A stretch of 64,000 nt of DNA from Neocallimastix lanati (nom. inval.). Its lineage: Eukaryota; Neocallimastigomycota; Neocallimastigomycetes; Neocallimastigales; Neocallimastigaceae. The notes below the pieces were generated by a model. It was given only the letters and a program-made list of their open reading frames with translations, made no database searches and was not told the origin of the DNA. The position numbers and the translations under genes are program-made. Below are positions 52,413 to 64,000 of the stretch, piece by piece. Numbering within the stretch: position 1 is the stretch's first letter; every line of letters starts with the position of its first letter. The stretch covers positions 315,001-379,000 of the forward strand of contig JACVTC010000030.1 in NCBI GenBank assembly GCA_016946835.1, given 5' to 3'.

Positions 52413-54960
52413 TTTATTATTATTATTATTATTACTATTTTTATTTATTAATATTATTATTATTTTAAAAATTATTTATTTTTATCCAAATTCTTTTATT
52501 ATTATTATTTCTTTTTTTTTTTTTTTTTTTCTATTTTTAAATATTATGTATTCTTGTTGGTATTTTGACCGTTAATATTTTTATTTATTTTTTTTTATTA
52601 TTTTATTTGTATTTTATATGATTAATTAATTGGTAAATTTGGGTATGTTTAAAAAATACACTTTTCCTTTTTAATTAATATAAATAGATATATTGTTTTT
52701 GATAAACAACTTTTTTTTTCCTTTTTTTTTTTTAACTTCTTAAATTTTGGTATATATTCTTCTAAGAATAATTTATGACTCAAAAAAAATAAATATATAT
52801 ATATATCTTTGTAAAATAATTATATAAATATATATATATATCTCCCTTTTTTTTTTTTTTTTCTTTCACTTTTTTTCTTTCTTTTTTTTTTTTAAATTAA
52901 TTTTTACTAAAATTGCTCTTTTCTTTCTAAAAAAAATATTATTACTTATATTAATAAAAACTTTATATTTTTCTATATTAAAAAAAAAGAAAGAAAAAAA
53001 AGAAAAGAAAAAAAATACTAATATAATATAAAAATTAATTTACTATTATTATTCTCTAATACTTTTCAAATTGAAAAACAAATAATATATATATCACATT
53101 AACTTTTTTTTTTATCTTTTAAAAATTAAAAATATATTTTTTTTCTTTTATTTCCTATTATTAACATAATGAGATTTCTTTTAGATAAAATATTTTTTTT
53201 CTTAAATATATATATGTATATACTTGTTATAAGATATCTTACTCTTATTTTTTTTTATTTATTGTACTTTTTTTTTTCTTCTTTTATATTTATCAATCAA
53301 ATTATAAAATAAAAGTTTTTTTTTTTATATATTTTAGTTATTGTTAAATTTTGTTTTTATTATTTCTTTTTTAAATATGGTTTCCTTTTTCCTCTTTCTT
53401 TTTTTTTTATCTTCTTTAAATTAAAATAAAAAAGTTTAATATAGAGCAAGACTAAAAAATTTCTATATTCAATTTATTACTATTATATTTGTCGTTTTAA
53501 ATATATTAATTTATTTTTTTTTTCTTTCTTTTTTTTTTATATAATATATATACATTTAAATTACAATTATAAACTCTTCTTTTTTTTTTACAACTTTTGT
53601 TTCAACTCATTGAAAAAAAAAAATTATATTGCTTGTTTTTATTTTAGGAAAAAAATATATTAATTATAGAACAAGTATATTAAATACAATGTTTTAAAAA
53701 AATATTGTACAATTGATATAATATATACACAATTACAACTGTTATTTTTGTTGTGGTTGTTACTGCTGTTGTTTTAATTACTATTATTATTGTTTGAGTA
53801 TTTGAATTGAAAACAAAATCGAATTATTGATATTTAAATATATATATAATAAAAAAAAAAGTTTTATAATTATAAATTAAAAAAAAAAAAAATTATTAAA
53901 AAAAATAAAATAAATATTAAACTATAACTTAAATTATTAAAAACATTAGTTGAAAAAAATAATTTATAAAAATAGAAATAAAAAATTAAATATAATTAAA
54001 GATATTTAAAAATTTTAACAATAAATAAATAAAATAAAATAAAAAAAATATATTCAAGTTTATAGTTTATAGAAATATAATAATTATATATATATATAAA
54101 CGGTCTGTTTTAATATATATAAGATTATTTCTATTTATTTTATTTTTTTTTTTTTTTAATTTTTTTTTTTTTTTGGTGATATCTTTATTGAAAATATAAA
54201 TAATATATTTAAAATATTATTGATTCCATAGTATTTATTTATTGAGAATCTTCTATATATAAATAAATAAATATAAAAAAGTTGATGATTTCAATCTTTT
54301 AAATGGTATTTACTAATAATATTTTATTAAATATAAAAATTAAAAAAAAAAATAAAAAAAAAATATAAAAAAATAAAAAAAAAATTAGTTTAAAGGAAAT
54401 CTTTGGATATATATATTTTTTTTTTATTTTAATTTTTATTATTAATTTTTATTACTTATTATAAAATTATAATTAAAAGTTATAAAAATAAAATAAAATA
54501 AAATAAAAATTTTTTTTTGAAATAAATTGAAATAAATTGAAATATATGAAAAATATGAAATAAAAAAAAATTTTTTTTTTCATTCATGATATAAACCCTA
54601 TTTCATATTAATTTAAGTTTTGAACTACAAAAAAATGACAAAAAAAAAATTTTTTTTTTAAAATTTTTTTCATCAATTTTAATTTATATTTAATATCAAA
54701 AAATAAATAGAAATAAAGTTTATATATGGTATGCAATTGAATCCAACATATATTTATATAATATCACTCCAAAAAAATTCAAAATTCAAAAGTTCATCGA
54801 GACCTAGAATTTAATTTATTGCTTTTTTTGAACAAGAACCTTATATTAAATTAATTTATTCTTTTGAATATGAACCTTATATTACATTATATTATTATAT
54901 ATAGTTAAAATTAAATTAAACTTTATTAATTATCATAAAATAAAAATATCCTAAAATACT
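52413..54960. other. A/T-rich region upstream of the membrane-protein gene
   Basis: ATT array directly before the exon 1 ATG (open in frame as poly-Asn on the minus strand), many poly(T)/poly(A) runs, AT arrays. A slightly more complex patch at about 53,735-53,820 (TTGTTGTGGTTGTTACTGCT) might be leader or exon material but has no ATG on the minus strand. No gene called. Confidence 0.5.
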
Positions 54961-55275
54961 TAAATACTTAAATAATAAATAATTAAATAATAAATAATAA
55001 AACAATAAGTAATAAATAATTAAATAATAAATAATTAAATAATAAATAATTAAATAATAAATAATTAAATAATTAAATAATAAATAATAAATAATAAATA
55101 ATTGAATAATAAATAATAAATAATAAATAATAAATAATTGAATAATAAATAATAAACAATAAATAATAAATAATAAATAATAAGTAATTATATAATAAAT
55201 AATAAATAATAAATAATTAAATAATAAATAATTAAATATTAAATAATAAATAATTAAAAAAGAGCATTTATTAAT
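54961..55275. repeat. AATAAATAATTAAATA satellite
   Basis: Array of TAATAAATAA with TTAAATAA and TTGAATAA variants, ending AAAAAAGAGCATTTATTAATAAATA, very like the AAAGAGTATTTATTAATAAA junction inside the 6.5-7.2 kb satellite, so the two arrays belong to one family. Confidence 0.9.
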
Positions 55276-58200
55276 AAATAATATATAATAAATAATAAAT
55301 TTTATTTTAAATATATTAATAAATGAGAGTTAAAAAAGAAATGAATTCACTGATAAAACCTTATTACTTATTAATTTTTTTCTATTAAAGTAAAATGATT
55401 ATACTTTTTATGATACGCTTAAAGTTGCTTTTATTTATTTATTAGGTTCTATTTATTACTGATTACACTCTTAATATTTACTGTAGATTATTAATTCTAT
55501 ATATTATCTTTTACTATTATATATATGACATTAATTTAGTGTTTAATAGATAACAATTTTATTCTATATAAATTATAAATTTAGTTATTCAATTACTTAT
55601 GAATAAATAGTCATAATTATTTATTTATTTATTTATTATACATTTATTTATTTATATTTTATTTATTTATTTATTAATAAATATACCATTGAACAAAAAT
55701 AAATAAATAAATAAATAGAATATAAATAAATAAAAATAAATAGATGAATAGATCAATGGCAAAATTAACAACTAATTAAAAAAAAATATAATTTAATCAA
55801 TGGACTTACTGTATATTATTCCTTTTTTTTTTTTTTTTTGACTTTGGTTCTACTATATTATACATATCTAATTTTTTTTTTATTCTTTATATATACTATT
55901 TTTTATAATATATATTTTTTTATATTTTATTATATTCTTAAAACAACATTTTTTTATAGTAATTTCTTAACTTCTTTATTGCTCTTATTATAAGTAAGTT
56001 GAGTTTTCATCATGACATCTTTCATTATTCATTATGTTGTTTGCTAAAGCTTAAATAATGAATTCATGGATAACCTATTAATCTATTGATTGTTAGATTG
56101 AATTTATTTATTTATTTATTTATTTATTATTTTTAAGTTTTTTTTTTTTATTTTATTATTTCTTTGTAAATTTTTACTTTATTTTATTTTTTAATAAGGT
56201 TTTTTTTTTTTATTTTTAATATTTGTTAAATTGTTTATTTCTTTATTTTTTAAAGTTTTTTTTTTATTTTATTTTATTAGTTTATAATTATTTTTTTAAA
56301 TCTTTTAATAAATTTTAATTAATTTTAATTATTTTTTATTTTCTCTTTTTTTAATTCAAATTTTATTTTAATGTTTTGCCTTTTTTTTTTTTTATTATTT
56401 AATTATTATTATTTAATTATTATTATTTAATTATTATTATTTAATTATTTTATTGACTTTGACATCTTTTTTTTTTTTTTTCTACCTTTCCAAAAATGTT
56501 GCATATAAAAAAAATTTTTTTTTTTCGTTTTATTTTTTATCATATCTATAAAGATGTGCCGTTTTTTTTTTTTTTTAAAAAAAACAATAATTGTATATAA
56601 TTGTATAATTGTATAATTAAATGATTAAATAATTAAATTAGATAATATTAAAATCTTAAAACATAATATTATTAATAATATGTATATATATATTTTCCTT
56701 TTTTTTTTTTTTTAATGGCACAACATTTAACATTAATAGTAATATTTTAGATAAAAAAAAAATATCTCTAAGGTTCTTTTAGGGAAAAAAAGAAATTAGA
56801 TATATAAATATATTTGTATACCATGTATCCATTATAAGTATGTAGAATTAAAGAAAATCATAATAAATATCAAATAAATGAAAAGATGATTAATAAACAA
56901 TAATAAATAATAGTTTCTCTATTCTATTAAATAATATATCAGTTAAAAGTACATACAAAAAATGTACAACAACAGACTTTATTTAATGTACATTAATTTC
57001 AAAAAAAAATAAAAAATAAATAAAAAAAAAACTTTTTAATTTTATAAATTTTAATTTTATATTTATTTTATTCATATATATATATTAAATATTTAATTTT
57101 TTTTTTAAAAAAAAAATTCTTCCTTAAAATCTAGAAAAAAAAAATAAGATTTTAAACGTTGACCATTATGCAAACAAACAAACAAAAAAAAAGTGATGGT
57201 GATACAAAAAAAAAATAATATATAAATATAAATATAAATATAAATATAAATATAAATATAAATAAATATAAATAAATAAATATAAATAAATTTTTTTTGT
57301 TAAACATTAAAATAAAAACTAATTTAAAATAGAAGAATAGATAATTTATTATATTACAAATAATAAGATGAATTTGAATCATGAATTGTTTAAAAAAAAA
57401 AAAAAAAAAAAAAAAAATCTTTCATTTGGTTTATTTCTCCCTATATAAACATTTCATTGTAGGTAAAAATAAATAAATACAAAATTAAATATATAAATAA
57501 ATATATATATATATAAATAAATAATTTTTTTAACAATAAAGTTTATTTCATAATAAATTTTTAGTTTTTATTACAAATTATTGTAAAAACTTTATTAAAT
57601 AATAAATTCTTTGTGTTAACTTATAAAATGGAAAATATATTGAATTATACTATAGTATATGGTATATTATATAAATAAATAGACTTTAAATAAATTATTT
57701 ATTTATTTCATATTATAATATAATATTTTATTTAAATTGGTATTTATTTTTTTATATAAATAAATAAATTGGTTAATATAAAAATTAAATATAAAAATAA
57801 ATTCAATTATATATTTAAATATAATATATTTATATATATTTCAATTTTTTTTTTTTTTTAGCTTTTATTTCTATTTTATTAAAACAAAAAAAAAGGATGA
57901 AAATTGATGAATTTAAAAAATAAAATAAAAAAAAACTTTTAAATAATCTTTAATGGTTCATTACTTTTTATGATTCTTTTCACTTTTATTTTTCCTTTAC
58001 TTTTCTTCTTTTTTATTTTTCTCTCTCTCTCTCTCCTTAAAACTTTTAAATTTTAATCATTTCATAAAAAAAAATTAAACAAAATTTAAAAAAAAAAAAA
58101 TGTTTTTAAAAATTTATTTCATTTTACATCTATAAATTTTATATAATAGGTTATACGTATTATTTACCATTTAATTCTTTTTATGTTACTTAATTTATTT

Positions 58201-59700
58201 ATATACTATTAGTTTCATTTATTTAAAATTTTATTTTAATATAAATTTTATACTATTTCATATATTATAATTAATTATAATATATATTTTAATAAATATA
58301 AATTAAATTATAAAATTTTTATTTTAAATAAAATTTTTTTAAACCTATAAAGATATATAAAACAAAATTATATTAAATAAAGTTTATATCCTCTAAATTA
58401 AATAAAAAATTTTTTTTAAAAAAAAAAAGAACTCTGCACTAGAACTTTTTTTTTTTATCCTTTAAATTTTTTTTAAAAAAAAAAAAAATAATAAACTTTA
58501 ATAAATAATAAATTATAAATAGTTCAAAACTAAATAAATCTTTTATCCTATTTGAACTTTAAAAAAAAAAAATAGAACAATGAAAATTTAATTTGTATTT
58601 AATTATTCATATATATTTATATTTATTTATTTATTTATTTATTCATTCATTATTTATTTATTATAAATATATGATTTTATATAATTTATTTTGAATATTT
58701 ATTTATTATTTATTATTGAATTTACTCAAATACTATTTATTTACTTATTAATTATTTATTATAAATATATTTATAACTTAATCATTTATCTATTTATATC
58801 TATATTATTATATAAAAAAATTCATAAGATTTAGAAATTTTGTATTTGAAGTTAAAAGAAAAAAAAAAGGAAAGACTAGAAGCATTTTATATATATATAT
58901 GTATACATATATAAAACAGTATAGAAAGATATAAAATAAAAAAATAAAAGATAGAAAGTAGATAGAAAGATATGAAATAGAAAATAAAAGATAACAAATA
59001 TAAAATAAAAAAAAAATAAAAAAAAAAAATGAAATAGATTAATTTTTAAGAGTATATAACCTTATTTCATAATAAAAAGGACGAAAAAGAGAAACAGCTC
59101 GCTTTATAAAGGAAATTATATAAATTAAATTTAATATAAATAATTGAAACTACAAAGTAAAATAAAAAATCTAAATAAATAAGAGTAAAGCATAGAAATA
59201 AATAGGTAAATAATTGAAATAATGAAAAAAATAAATAAATAAATAATAGAAATAAAAAAAATAAAAACAAAATTATTAATTAAAATAAGTATAATAATAA
59301 TAATTAATTAATTAAAATAATAAATAAAATAATAAATAAAATGACAAGGGGATAATCATAGAGAAAGATTACGTCTATATATAAATTCAACTCTATAATA
59401 ATTCTATAATATTTTAAAGGAATAAAACTCAATTCAAAAATATATATATATATATGAATATATAATTTTTCATTTTGATAAATTATATAATAATAAAAAA
59501 AATAAAGAATAAAAAAAAAAACAATGAATACTCTTTGTTTTATTTTTCTTTCTTTTTTTTATTAAATAAATTATTAGTATTACAATTTAGAAACTTTTCC
59601 TTCACTATTGTTCATTGTAATGACACTTTTTATTTATTTATTTATTTATTTATTTTAATTTTAAATAATAGGATAAATAATTAAATGAATAGAATAGAAT
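55276..59700. other. gene-free A/T-rich DNA
   Basis: TTTA tetramer blocks (55,620-55,740 forms an approximate inverted repeat of ATTTATTTATTT and AAATAAATAAAT around AAATATACCATTGAACAAAA), an ATTATTATTTA repeat near 56,392-56,445, an AATATA array at 57,225-57,290 and a CTCTCTCTCT run at 58,021. No coding or RNA gene recognised; the called frames encode only low-complexity peptides. Confidence 0.6.
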
Positions 59701-60714
59701 AGAATTATTAGAATATAATAAATAATAAATAAATAAATAATAAAAAGAGTATTTATAAATAAATAATGGAATAATGGAATAATAAATAATAATGGAATAA
59801 TATATAATGGAATAATAAATTTAATAATAGAATAATAAATAATAATGGAATAAAAAATAATAAAGGAATAATAAATAATAATGGAATAAAAAATTGAAAT
59901 TAATAAAAAATTGAAATTAAATTATATAATTATGATCCATATATATATATATATATATATAATTTTTTTAATTTATTATATTTTGTTTAATTTTTTTTTT
60001 CCTTTTTTTTTTATGATTTATTTATTAAATTTTTTATCTATTATTATTATGAATAGATATATATTATACGAATATCACAGATATTATGAATATCATTACT
60101 GAGGATATTATGAGTATTATTCATTTTTTCACACAAAAAAAAAAATTTTTTTTTTTATAAATTAATCCTCATGGCTTTTTCTTTTATTTATTTATTTATT
60201 AATTTATTTATTTATTTATTTATGTATTTATTTATTTATTTATTTATTACTCAATGATAATAATAATATTATTATTATTAATATTATTATTATATATTTA
60301 TATTAATTAAACTCTTGTTTTTTTTTTTTTTTTTGTTCTTCTCATTTATTCAGTAATAATAATACTATATTTATTAAACTCTTTTTTTTTTTTATTTATT
60401 CCATTATTCATAAATTATTTATTTACTATTATATATCATAATTCATTTATAAAAAATTAATATCATAATTTATTTATTTAATTATTAATTTATATCATAA
60501 TTCATTTATTTACTATTAATTTATATCTTAATTTATTTATAATTAATTAATATCACAATTTATTATTTATTTATTATTTATTATTTAATTTACATATATA
60601 TATTATTTATTTATTTATTTATTTATTTCTATTTATGATTAATCATTTTACTAAAATTTTACTATATTTAATACATACTATCTTTATTCACTCTTATTTT
60701 ATTATTAATATGCT
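59701..60714. other. AATA/GGAATAATA repeats and A/T-rich DNA
   Basis: 59,700-59,900 is an irregular array of AATAATGGAATAATAAATAA with GAATAGAATAGAATA at its start; 60,185-60,250 TTTA array; 60,420-60,560 imperfect repeats of TATCATAATTTATTTA. No gene. Confidence 0.6.
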
Positions 60715-60780
60715 TATGATAGAAGCTGATTTTATTAAATTTGATGAGTAAGTTCAAATTTATATAATTTATATTGTTCC

Positions 60781-60820
<40 letters not shown>

Positions 60821-60955
60821 TTATTGATATGTTTATAGAGGCTGATTTTTATTAAATTTGATGAGTAAGTTCAGATTTATATAATTTATATTGTTCCTTT
60901 TCTCTTTTTTAAGTTTATATAATTTATATTGTTCCTTTTCTCTTTTTTAAGTAAG
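60715..60955. repeat. tandem duplication of about 100 bp, plus a third partial unit
   Basis: Two units share GAAGCTGATTTTATTAAATT (second: GAGGCTGATTTTTATTAAAT), TTGATGAGTAAGTTCA and ATTTATATTGTTCCTTTTCT; the first is extended by a poly(T) of about 26. A third partial unit (AAGTTTATATAATTTATATT through TTTTCTCTTTTTTAAG) follows at 60,910-60,953. Confidence 0.9.
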
Positions 60956-62084
60956 TCTATTCATTGATATAAAGTACAAATATTATTAAAAAAGATTTTT
61001 GTGAAATTAAAAAAAAAAAAATTTCTAGTTTTTCTTTTATATTTAATTATATATTTATTATATTCTTATATTTATCACATTTTTATAATTAACCTATTTT
61101 TATAATTAACCTATTTTTATATTTATAATATTTTTATATTTATATTATTTTTATAGTTAATATAGTTAATACATTATTATAGTTAATATATTTTTATACA
61201 TTTTTTTTTTTATTTTTAATCATTTAATATAAATAAAGATTTAATATTAGTTATTCTTTTTTATTGAAATAACAATTCAATAAAATATAACATAATATAA
61301 TATACCTATTTCAATAAAAATAAAAATTAGATAAAATATAGTAATATAAATAAATAAATAAACAAATAAATAAATAAATAAATAATAACAAAATAGAATA
61401 AAATAAAATAAAATAAAATAAAAATAACTTTAAAAAATAAAAAATAAAAAAAGATAGCTACAACACTACCAGATATATATATATTAATATTTTAAATTTG
61501 TTACCGTTTTTTTTAAAAAAAAAAATAAAAACAAAAACAAAAATTTCTCCTAGTTGTTTTTTTTTATCATTTAATTAATTATTTATTTATTTATTTAGTT
61601 AGTTATTTATTTATTTATTCATTTATTCATTTATTTGTTTGTTTATTTATTTAGTTATTTATTTATTTTGTTTTGTTTTTTTATTTTATTTTATTTTATT
61701 TTGTTTTATTCATGAACATAATTATAAATCCTAATTTAAATTTTAAAAATGGAAACTTTTTTTTGAGGTGAGAGATCAACGGAAGAATAAAAAATGATAA
61801 AAAAAAATAAAATAAAATAAAATAAAATAAAATAAAAAAAATTAATTAAAATCAAAAGATTAAAAATATACCGAAAAAAAAAAAAAAAAAAAAAAAAATA
61901 GATAATGAAATAGATATGTAGGCAAATTGAAAAATAAAAAAAAAAATAAAAAAAAAAAAAAAAAAAATTATAAATAAAAATAAAAATAAAACTAGAAAAT
62001 AAAAAAAGAGAAACTGGGAATGTCGTCCATAATATGCTTTATAATGCTTTCGTAATATAACTCACGTCTATATTAAAATGATGA
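60956..62084. other. gene-free A/T-rich DNA
   Basis: TTTATATT repeats near 61,070-61,190, AAATAAATA and AAAATAAAAT arrays, mirrored TTTA arrays at 61,570-61,700, and poly(A) near 61,876-61,898. No gene. Confidence 0.6.
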
Positions 62085-62330
62085 TGATATATTATTTCTT
62101 TTATTATTTATTATTTCTTTTATTATTTATTATTTCTTTTATTATTTATTATTTCTTTTATTATTTATTATTTCTTTTATTATTTATTATTTGTTTTATT
62201 ATTTATTATTTCTTTTATTATTTATTATTTCTTTTATTATTTATTATTTCTTTTATTATTTATTGTTTCTTTTATTATTTATTGTTTCTTTTATTATTTA
62301 ATATTATCTAATTATTTATTATTTATTATT
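62085..62330. repeat. 19-bp minisatellite, about 12 units
   Basis: Unit TTTCTTTTATTATTTATTA repeated at 19-bp steps with rare C-to-G or A-to-G variants (TTTGTTTTATT, TTTATTGTTTC). The open plus frame with a repeated FYYLLFLLL peptide is a consequence of the repeat. Confidence 0.95.
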
Positions 62331-63110
62331 TCTTTTATTATTTAATATTATCTAATTATTTATTATTATTTATTTTCTTTAATTGACAAATACACAATAA
62401 AAAAAAAAGAGTTAAAAAAAAAATGAAAAATGAAAAGTTTTCTAATCCTCTAAAAATTTTTTTAGTCATTTTTTTAATTTTTTTGTGATCATCCGTTCCC
62501 ATCTTTTTTTTTTTTTTTTTTTAATAATGAATGAATGATTTTTTTGTGTCTTTTTTCTCTATTTTTTTTTTTTTTATTTTTATTCTATTTATTCTATTTT
62601 TTTATTCTATTTTTTTTTTTTTAAATAATCATTTTAATAATATTAATAATAGCTTAGTAATTATGAATAATATGAATGATGTTTTTTTTTAATTTTGCAT
62701 TTGTTTTTTAATTTTGTATTTGTTTTTAATTGTTTTTATTAATTGTAAATTTTATATTATTTTTTTTCTTTTTTTAATTTTGTATTAATTTTTATATATG
62801 TATATTTTAAATTTCATTATTTCATTATTAGTTTTTATTTTTTTTTAAATGTATATATTTATATTTATTTTTATTATATATATTTTTTATTATTTATTTT
62901 TTTTATTTTAATTGTTTAGATGTACTTTTTATTTTTATTTAATTTTTATTTGTATATTTTAAATATTATATAAATATTTTAAATATAATTATTAAATATA
63001 ATTATTAAATATAATTATTTTAAATATACATAACCATTGTTAACAATCATTAGTTTGGTGTGTTTTATTACAATCAGACAAAATACTAACTATTAGTATT
63101 GAAAAAATAT
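62331..63110. other. gene-free T-rich DNA
   Basis: Poly(T) runs, TTTTGTATTTGTTTTTAATT repeats near 62,690-62,730, TAAATATAATTAT repeats near 62,985-63,015. No gene. Confidence 0.6.
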
Positions 63111-63285
63111 ATATATATAAAATTAAATATAAATATAAATATTAAATATATATATAAATATTTAATATATATAAATATTAAATATATATAAATATTAAAT
63201 ATAAATATAAATATTAAATATAAATATAAATATTAAATATAAATATAAATATTAAATATAAATATAAATATTAAATATATATCTT
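63111..63285. repeat. AATATTAAATATAAATATAA minisatellite
   Basis: About 22-bp unit (TATTAAATATAAATATAAA type) in at least four clean copies at 63,190-63,280, preceded by TATATAAATATTAAATA variants. Confidence 0.88.
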
Positions 63286-64000
63286 TTTTTTTTTTTTTTT
63301 TGTATTACCACTACATAAAAATGGAAAAAAAAAATAAAAATTAAAAATTAAATATTGAAATATTGAGTACAAAATTAATAATTCAAAATAAATAATAATT
63401 AAAAAATAATAATTAAAATCATATTAATATAAATTAAAATTATAATTTAAATATAAATAAATAAATAATTAGAATAAACACATATAATAATTAATAAATG
63501 TAATTAAATACAATATACACATATATATATTGAAATAAAAAAAAATTTTAAACAAATTATTATTGTTAAAAAAAAAAAAAAAAAGGGAATGATTTACATA
63601 ATTTACATATATATATTTATTTATATTTATTTATTTATTTAATAATGATTTAATAATTATTTAATATTTAATTAGATTACAATTTATACTCATAATATGC
63701 TTCACTTTTTTTGTTTTTTTTTTTTTGTTTTTTGTTGTTGCTTTTTTTTTTTAAAAAAAAGTAAAAAAGTAAAAAAAGAAAAAAAGAAAAAAAAAAATAA
63801 AGAAATAAGGAAATAAAAGGAAATAAGGAAAATAAGGAAAATAAGAAATAAAAATAAAAATTTAACTCATCTTTATTCATTTAATTTTATATATAAATTA
63901 ATTTTTACTCATTGTGACAGTTTGACATCAGAAATTTGTAAATTTAATCTATTTTATTGTTATTTTTGTATTTTTTTTTTTTTTTTGTATTATAATAACA
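63286..64000. other. gene-free A/T-rich DNA at the window end
   Basis: Poly(T), A/T-rich sequence and a purine-rich AAGGAAATAAGGAAAATAAGG stretch near 63,806-63,845. The minus-strand frame there encodes only Phe/Leu/Ser repeats. No gene. Confidence 0.55.

Noticed and set aside
57152-57382. 76-codon minus frame and similar frames at 59,067, 59,475, 59,911 and 63,677
   Set aside because: Encode repetitive Phe/Ile/Tyr/Leu peptides from AATA/TTTA arrays; no support as genes.

Overview
The window looks like nuclear DNA of an anaerobic gut fungus (Neocallimastigomycota type). This is inferred from four things: non-coding DNA that is almost pure A/T with long poly(A)/poly(T) tracts and AAT/ATT arrays, coding islands of ordinary composition, a GTP-type PEP carboxykinase of the kind known from Neocallimastix, and a GTAAGT...TAG spliceosomal intron. 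No bacterial features (operons, ribosome binding sites) are seen.

Layout. 1-2.3 kb: decayed ankyrin-repeat gene and microsatellites. 2.5-44.8 kb: a large small-heat-shock-protein (Hsp20/alpha-crystallin) array of 13 intact genes. Copy 1 (+) lies at 2.5 kb, followed by PEPCK at 8.3-10.2 kb, then copies 2-5 on the minus strand (12.7-22.6 kb), 6-9 on plus (25.6-34.5 kb), 10-12 on minus (37.2-42.9 kb) and a divergent copy 13 on plus (44.0 kb). Copies 2-12 are nearly identical and many sit about 2.5 kb apart. Decayed Hsp20 relics lie in the spacers on the strand opposite to the intact genes, so the ancestral repeat unit was probably an inverted pair of Hsp20 genes. 45-49.2 kb: fragments of non-LTR retrotransposons and unidentified sequence. 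50.2-52.4 kb: a two-exon gene for a Cys-rich single-pass membrane protein. 52.5-64 kb: essentially gene-free A/T-rich DNA with tandem repeats.

Mobile elements. One LINE family ends in GCTGCCGTT plus poly(A) and appears as 5'-truncated copies with visible target-site duplications. These include a 1.5 kb copy between Hsp20 copies 3 and 4, and two insertions that keep only about 6 non-poly(A) bases. A roughly 470 bp tRNA-derived SINE with an encoded CCA, a poly(T) tail and a 15 bp target duplication sits upstream of Hsp20 copy 8. A second, decayed SINE copy at 35.0-35.3 kb carries a nested LINE.

Most notable: the Hsp20 array with a shuffled (gene-conversion-like) variant pattern, antisense relics, and a shared upstream module containing a near-consensus heat-shock element; the poly(T)-tailed tRNA SINE; and a decayed reading frame at 4.29-4.83 kb that becomes continuous only if TAA/TAG are read as Gln, as in ciliate or diplomonad codes. 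All functional statements rest on reading the sequence; no database search was run.
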